This document shows, in pieces, positions 4,665 to 7,444 of a stretch of DNA of 7,444 bases. The stretch is from Planctomycetaceae bacterium. Lineage in GTDB: Bacteria; Planctomycetota; Planctomycetia; Pirellulales; Thermoguttaceae. The position numbers and the translations under genes were made by a program. Each line of letters opens with the position of its first letter. Within the stretch, counting starts at the first letter, position 1. Under the pieces are notes generated by a model, which did no database searches, was not told the origin of the DNA, and worked only from the letters and a program-made list of their open reading frames with translations. The stretch spans positions 1-7,444 of the forward strand of contig JAITQJ010000277.1 in the NCBI GenBank assembly GCA_031288955.1, in the 5' to 3' direction.

Positions 4665-7022
4665 ATGACTGACGAGAATAAACCCCCTGCCCCTGATAAC
4701 ATCGAAGGGCTTGATGACCTCGACATTTTCGGCATTGCCGACGATAAGGCAGTGTCAGTACCGCCGGCTTCGGCTCCATCTGGACTCATTCCGCAGCAAT
4801 CCGCGGGAAACGAAAGCGGTATTATCGTTTCCCGTACACCAACTCCCTCATCACTCATTCAGCCGGAAAAAGAGTTTTATTATCAGCCTCGTAGCGACGG
4901 CTCCGGCGTAATAGACTCCGCAACGCTGTTGAAACTAACCGACGGTGTAACACTCTCGAAGCGGTTCATTCTCGGCAAAATTATTTCCCAAAGCGAAACT
5001 TGGGAAAACCGATTTGCCAGTGATATTCATACCGGCGCGACCGTTACCGTTCACATTCCGCTCGAAGCCGTTCAGCATAATCCGCAGCAAATAACGGAAC
5101 TCCGCCAGGGTTACGCATTGATTGCGAAATTACAGCATCCGCATATCGCCCCGATGGTCGGTATTTTTGATGACGTTAACTTCGGCTTATTCATTGTCCG
5201 GTCGTATGTTACCGGCAAGACGTTTAACGAATACCGGCGGGATTATGTCAAAACCAACGGTAGTTTTCCGGTTTTGCAAGCCGTCCAACTGCTTGCCGAC
5301 GCTGCATCGGCTCTGGATTATGCAAACGGACACGGCGTGATTCACCGCGACTTGACTCCGTCCAATATCATCGTCAGTCCCGACCAGGGCGTTCAGGTGG
5401 CGAATTTTCTTCTGCCTTTTGAGTTGGTACAGTCGGGGCAATATGACCCCGACAGCGTTTATGTTTCATCGGAAGAAAAATGGGACGGCTACGCTAATGC
5501 GAAGTCGAATCAGTACGTGTTAGCCGTTATTGCTTACGAATTGATTACCGGTCATCGCGGGGCGACAACGGCGGATATGGATTTTATGCCGGTGCCTTTG
5601 CCGGAGATTCCGCCGTACATCGTCAACGTTATCCGCCGGGCGACTGCCAAGCAGCAGGACGAACGTTACGAAAATTGTCAGGCGTTTATTAAGGCGTTGG
5701 ATTCGGGACAGCAGAAATCCGCCGTTGCGGTACAGACAGGCGAAAAAACGCCGAAAAAGAAAACGCTCCTTTCCTCGCCGGCATTTTTAATAACCCTTGC
5801 AGCATTATTGCTGGCAGCGGCGACAGGGGCGGCGTATTGGATGTCGCTGAATCACGTTGCCGCACCGCAAGTACCGCAGACGGTTGCTCCGCAGCCTGTA
5901 CCGGAAAGCAAACCGGCACCGCCCGTCGAAAAGAAAACCGTTGAAACAGTGAAAAAGGAACCGGAAGCCGAGGAGGAAGAAGAGAAAGGGGAGGAACCTG
6001 TTGACGAGAAAAAATCCGAAGCAGGGGTCCTGCCTAAAAAAACGGTATTGCCGACAGCAGCAAAGCCCGTTAAACCGAATACGCCGAAGCCGGAAGCGGC
6101 TGCTGCAAAGACGGATAAAGCGGCGAACCCCGAAGATACCGTCAAGGAGTTGTCACCCGCCGAGTTAGCAAAACAGAAAAGGGAAAAGGCGGCGGCATTG
6201 ACCCGAAAGGATTTTCAGGACCACCCCGACCATCAACCGGACAAGGGACAGATTGACACACTGAAAATTACCGTTGGTACTGTACCGGTGGTTTTTTGCT
6301 GGATACCGCCGTGTCCAGAAGGCTTTATGATGGGCAGTCCTGCGACCGAAGCGGGACATCTGCCTGATGAATTGCAGCACCGGGTTATTCTTTCCCGCGG
6401 ATTTTATCTGTTGGAAACAGAAGTAACGCAGAATCTTTGGCAGGCGGTGATGCAGAATAATCCGAGCAACTCTTTCGGTAGTCCGAATTTGCCGGTTGAA
6501 AATATATCGTGGGACGATTGTCAGCAGTTCATTGCGGCGATTAACAAGAAAAATTTAGCACCGCCGGGGTATCATTTTTCATTGCCGCTGGAAGCCCAAT
6601 GGGAATACGCTTGCCGGTCGGGCAAATCAACGCCGTTTTCGTTCGGCTTTGCGTTGAACGGGGACAATGCGAACTGCGACGGAATGGAGCCTTATGATGC
6701 GCTGGCGGATGACCAGCGGGGATTGCCGGGGCAGAATGTCAGCAAATCGCAGCGGGCAAAATCATATCCGCCGAATCCTTGGGGCTTGTATGATATGCAC
6801 GGGAACGTTTGGGAATGGTGTTTAGACTGGCACGGCGATTATCCTGCCGGGACGATAGAGGACCCGACGGGACCGGCGGTGGGAATATATCGGGTACGGC
6901 GCGGCGGTTGTTGGGGACGTGCTGCGGTGTACTGCCGCAGTTCCAGCCGCGGCGTAGATATACCGGACACGCATCAAAACCGGGTCGGTTTCCGTTTAGC
7001 CCTTGTACCAGCGGACAACTAG
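4665..7022 (+). CDS. Membrane-anchored Ser/Thr pseudokinase fused to an FGE-sulfatase (SUMF1-like) domain
   Basis: 785 aa. Residues 1-90 are Pro/Ser/Asp-rich and probably disordered. About 98-345 is a Hanks-type kinase fold: LQHPHIAPMVGIFDD, IHRDLTPSNIIV (Asp229, Asn234) and a family-like C-lobe (YVLAVIAYELITGH). Several catalytic positions are lost: the glycine loop is LGKIISQSETW (103-113), the beta-3 Lys is His130, the DFG triplet is Asn247-Phe-Leu, and the SD of helix F is Ser-Asn282. It is therefore probably a pseudokinase. A membrane helix spans about 372-392. Residues 393-530 are a Pro/Glu/Lys-rich linker, presumably outside the cytoplasm. About 540-782 is an FGE-sulfatase / C-lectin-like domain (GFMMGSPATEAGH, ETEVTQNLWQAVM, PVENISWDDCQQF, LPLEAQWEYACRSG, NPWGLYDMHGNVWEWC, RRGGCWGRAAVYCRS, RVGFRLAL). 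Of the FGE copper-binding cysteine pair only Cys757 aligns, the first being Arg752, so oxidase activity is unlikely. Ligand or protein binding is my inference. No Shine-Dalgarno precedes the ATG; the start is the first in the frame. Confidence 0.9.
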   Translation: MTDENKPPAPDNIEGLDDLDIFGIADDKAVSVPPASAPSGLIPQQSAGNESGIIVSRTPTPSSLIQPEKEFYYQPRSDGSGVIDSATLLKLTDGVTLSKRFILGKIISQSETWENRFASDIHTGATVTVHIPLEAVQHNPQQITELRQGYALIAKLQHPHIAPMVGIFDDVNFGLFIVRSYVTGKTFNEYRRDYVKTNGSFPVLQAVQLLADAASALDYANGHGVIHRDLTPSNIIVSPDQGVQVANFLLPFELVQSGQYDPDSVYVSSEEKWDGYANAKSNQYVLAVIAYELITGHRGATTADMDFMPVPLPEIPPYIVNVIRRATAKQQDERYENCQAFIKALDSGQQKSAVAVQTGEKTPKKKTLLSSPAFLITLAALLLAAATGAAYWMSLNHVAAPQVPQTVAPQPVPESKPAPPVEKKTVETVKKEPEAEEEEEKGEEPVDEKKSEAGVLPKKTVLPTAAKPVKPNTPKPEAAAAKTDKAANPEDTVKELSPAELAKQKREKAAALTRKDFQDHPDHQPDKGQIDTLKITVGTVPVVFCWIPPCPEGFMMGSPATEAGHLPDELQHRVILSRGFYLLETEVTQNLWQAVMQNNPSNSFGSPNLPVENISWDDCQQFIAAINKKNLAPPGYHFSLPLEAQWEYACRSGKSTPFSFGFALNGDNANCDGMEPYDALADDQRGLPGQNVSKSQRAKSYPPNPWGLYDMHGNVWEWCLDWHGDYPAGTIEDPTGPAVGIYRVRRGGCWGRAAVYCRSSSRGVDIPDTHQNRVGFRLALVPADN

Positions 7023-7024
7023 CG

Positions 7025-7066
7025 CGGCGGTATTAAGAAGACATTAAACTTGTTCCCTAACCGCCG
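7025..7066. terminator. Long-loop inverted repeat after the pseudokinase gene, weak terminator candidate
   Basis: CGGCGGT (7025-7031) pairs perfectly with ACCGCCG (7060-7066) across a 28-nt loop, followed by the AT-rich GTATTTATTA. The right arm lies in the degenerate IS-end copy, so the pairing may be accidental. No good uridine run follows. Confidence 0.25.
7043..7061 (+). repeat. Degenerate IS-end repeat (copy 3)
   Basis: ATTAAACTTGTTCCCTAAC matches the 19-bp repeat at 16 positions and, like copy 2, continues with CGCC. It lies 30 nt before an intact copy in the same orientation. It looks like the worn end of an older insertion interrupted by, or next to, the newer one. Confidence 0.65.
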
Positions 7067-7072
7067 GTATTT

Positions 7073-7091
7073 ATTAGACTTGTTCGGTAAC
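7073..7091 (+). repeat. IS-end repeat (copy 4)
   Basis: ATTAGACTTGTTCGGTAAC, identical to copy 2 at 2683-2701. Unlike copy 2 it is not followed by a well-spaced -10 hexamer: the next 20 nt read CATTAATCTAGGCGATTTGT. Confidence 0.85.
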
Positions 7092-7143
7092 ATTAATCTA
7101 GGCGATTTGTGATATTGTCTTTCCCTGATTGCTTGGAGGCGGT

Positions 7144-7179
7144 ATGAGAATCTCTATTTTTTCGTTAAGGAGCCGATGA
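7144..7179 (+). CDS. Possible 11-codon leader ORF overlapping the transposase start
   Basis: Peptide MRISIFSLRSR, preceded by GGAGG (7135-7139) 4 nt before its ATG. Its stop TGA (7177-7179) overlaps the transposase ATG in an ATGA junction, a layout used for translational coupling. It could equally be chance, or the original transposase start displaced by an indel. No family resemblance. Confidence 0.25.
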   Translation: MRISIFSLRSR

Positions 7180-7444
7180 TGGACCGCTGGCAGCACGCAC
7201 TCACCCAGAATGATACAGATTTCAAAGAACTTTTCGGCGTGAAAAAAGAAGTTTTTCACAAAATGCCCGCCGTTCTCACCAGTGCCTATCAGCGGGAACA
7301 CAAAAACGGCGGACGAGCGGCAAAGAGTTACCGGTCGGCAATCGGCTGCTGCTCACTCTGCAATACTGGCGTGAATACCGGATGATGACACCTATTGCCT
7401 ACGACTTCGGCGTGCAAAAAGTACGTTAAGCGATACGATACACT
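7176..7444 (+). pseudogene. IS5-like transposase, 5' part, two frameshifts
   Basis: Starts at ATG 7176 or 7179, with Shine-Dalgarno AAGGAG at 7167-7172. It encodes MDRWQHALTQNDTDFKELFG, VKKEVFHKMPAVLTSAYQRE and KNGGRAAK in the first frame. Near 7322 the homology moves to the -1 frame, giving ELPVGNRLLLTLQYWREYRM and TPIAYDFGV, the typical second block of IS5-group transposases. Near 7420, at a run of five A, it moves -1 again, giving KSTLSDTIH to the window end. Each break fits loss of a single A (AAAA to AAA, and A6 to A5). The DDE residues lie beyond the window. It is a decayed transposase unless these are sequencing errors or frameshift sites. Confidence 0.75.

Larger units (their letters stand above)
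7073..7444 (+). mobile_element. IS5-like insertion sequence, left part, cut by the window edge
   Basis: Begins with an intact end repeat (7073-7091), followed by about 85 nt of leader and a transposase start at 7176 with a good Shine-Dalgarno. The transposase frame breaks twice within the visible part. The right end is beyond the window, so total length and target duplication cannot be read. Confidence 0.7.

Overview
The window looks like chromosomal DNA of a Planctomycetota bacterium, or a close PVC relative. The reasons are a large DUF1559 / H-X9-DG pseudopilin gene, a fusion of a Ser/Thr kinase-like domain with a formylglycine-generating-enzyme (FGE/SUMF1) fold, mostly weak Shine-Dalgarno sites, and a GC content that looks close to 50% by eye. 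The genus cannot be fixed from the sequence alone.

Layout. (1) 1-1336, minus strand: a DUF1559 pseudopilin that runs off the window just after its C-terminal H-X9-DG motif. Its promoter, Shine-Dalgarno and ATG are intact, but the ATG is out of frame with the pilin domain. A (GA)n dinucleotide tract lies between the two, so this looks like a phase-variable gene caught in the OFF register. (2) 1337-1665: divergent intergenic region with a promoter for each side, an 18-base T/A homopolymer, and a solitary 19-bp copy of an IS-end repeat. (3) 1666-2635, plus strand: ybaB/ebfC and recR, a standard housekeeping pair. (4) 2683-2840: a short remnant of an IS5-like element (end repeat, strong promoter, broken transposase start) touching the stop codon of the next gene. 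(5) 4488-2841, minus strand: an Rrf2-family regulator without the Fe-S cysteines, followed 16 nt later by a GspF/PilC inner-membrane pilus or secretion platform protein. (6) 4665-7022, plus strand: a 785-aa membrane protein with a cytoplasmic kinase domain that has lost several catalytic residues, one membrane helix, a Pro/Glu/Lys-rich linker and an FGE-sulfatase-like domain. (7) 7043-7444: two more copies of the 19-bp repeat, then the start of a second IS5-like transposase broken by two single-base frameshifts and cut by the window edge.

How the parts may fit. The pseudopilin and GspF belong to the same general machinery (type IV pilus / type II secretion-like assembly), and the Rrf2 regulator probably co-transcribes with gspF. 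YbaB and RecR act in nucleoid organisation and recombinational repair and are not obviously linked to the rest. The IS-end repeats sit at several gene boundaries, and one carries a near-consensus promoter pointing antisense into gspF.

The most notable observations are the repeat-controlled frame of the pseudopilin and the degenerate kinase-FGE fusion.
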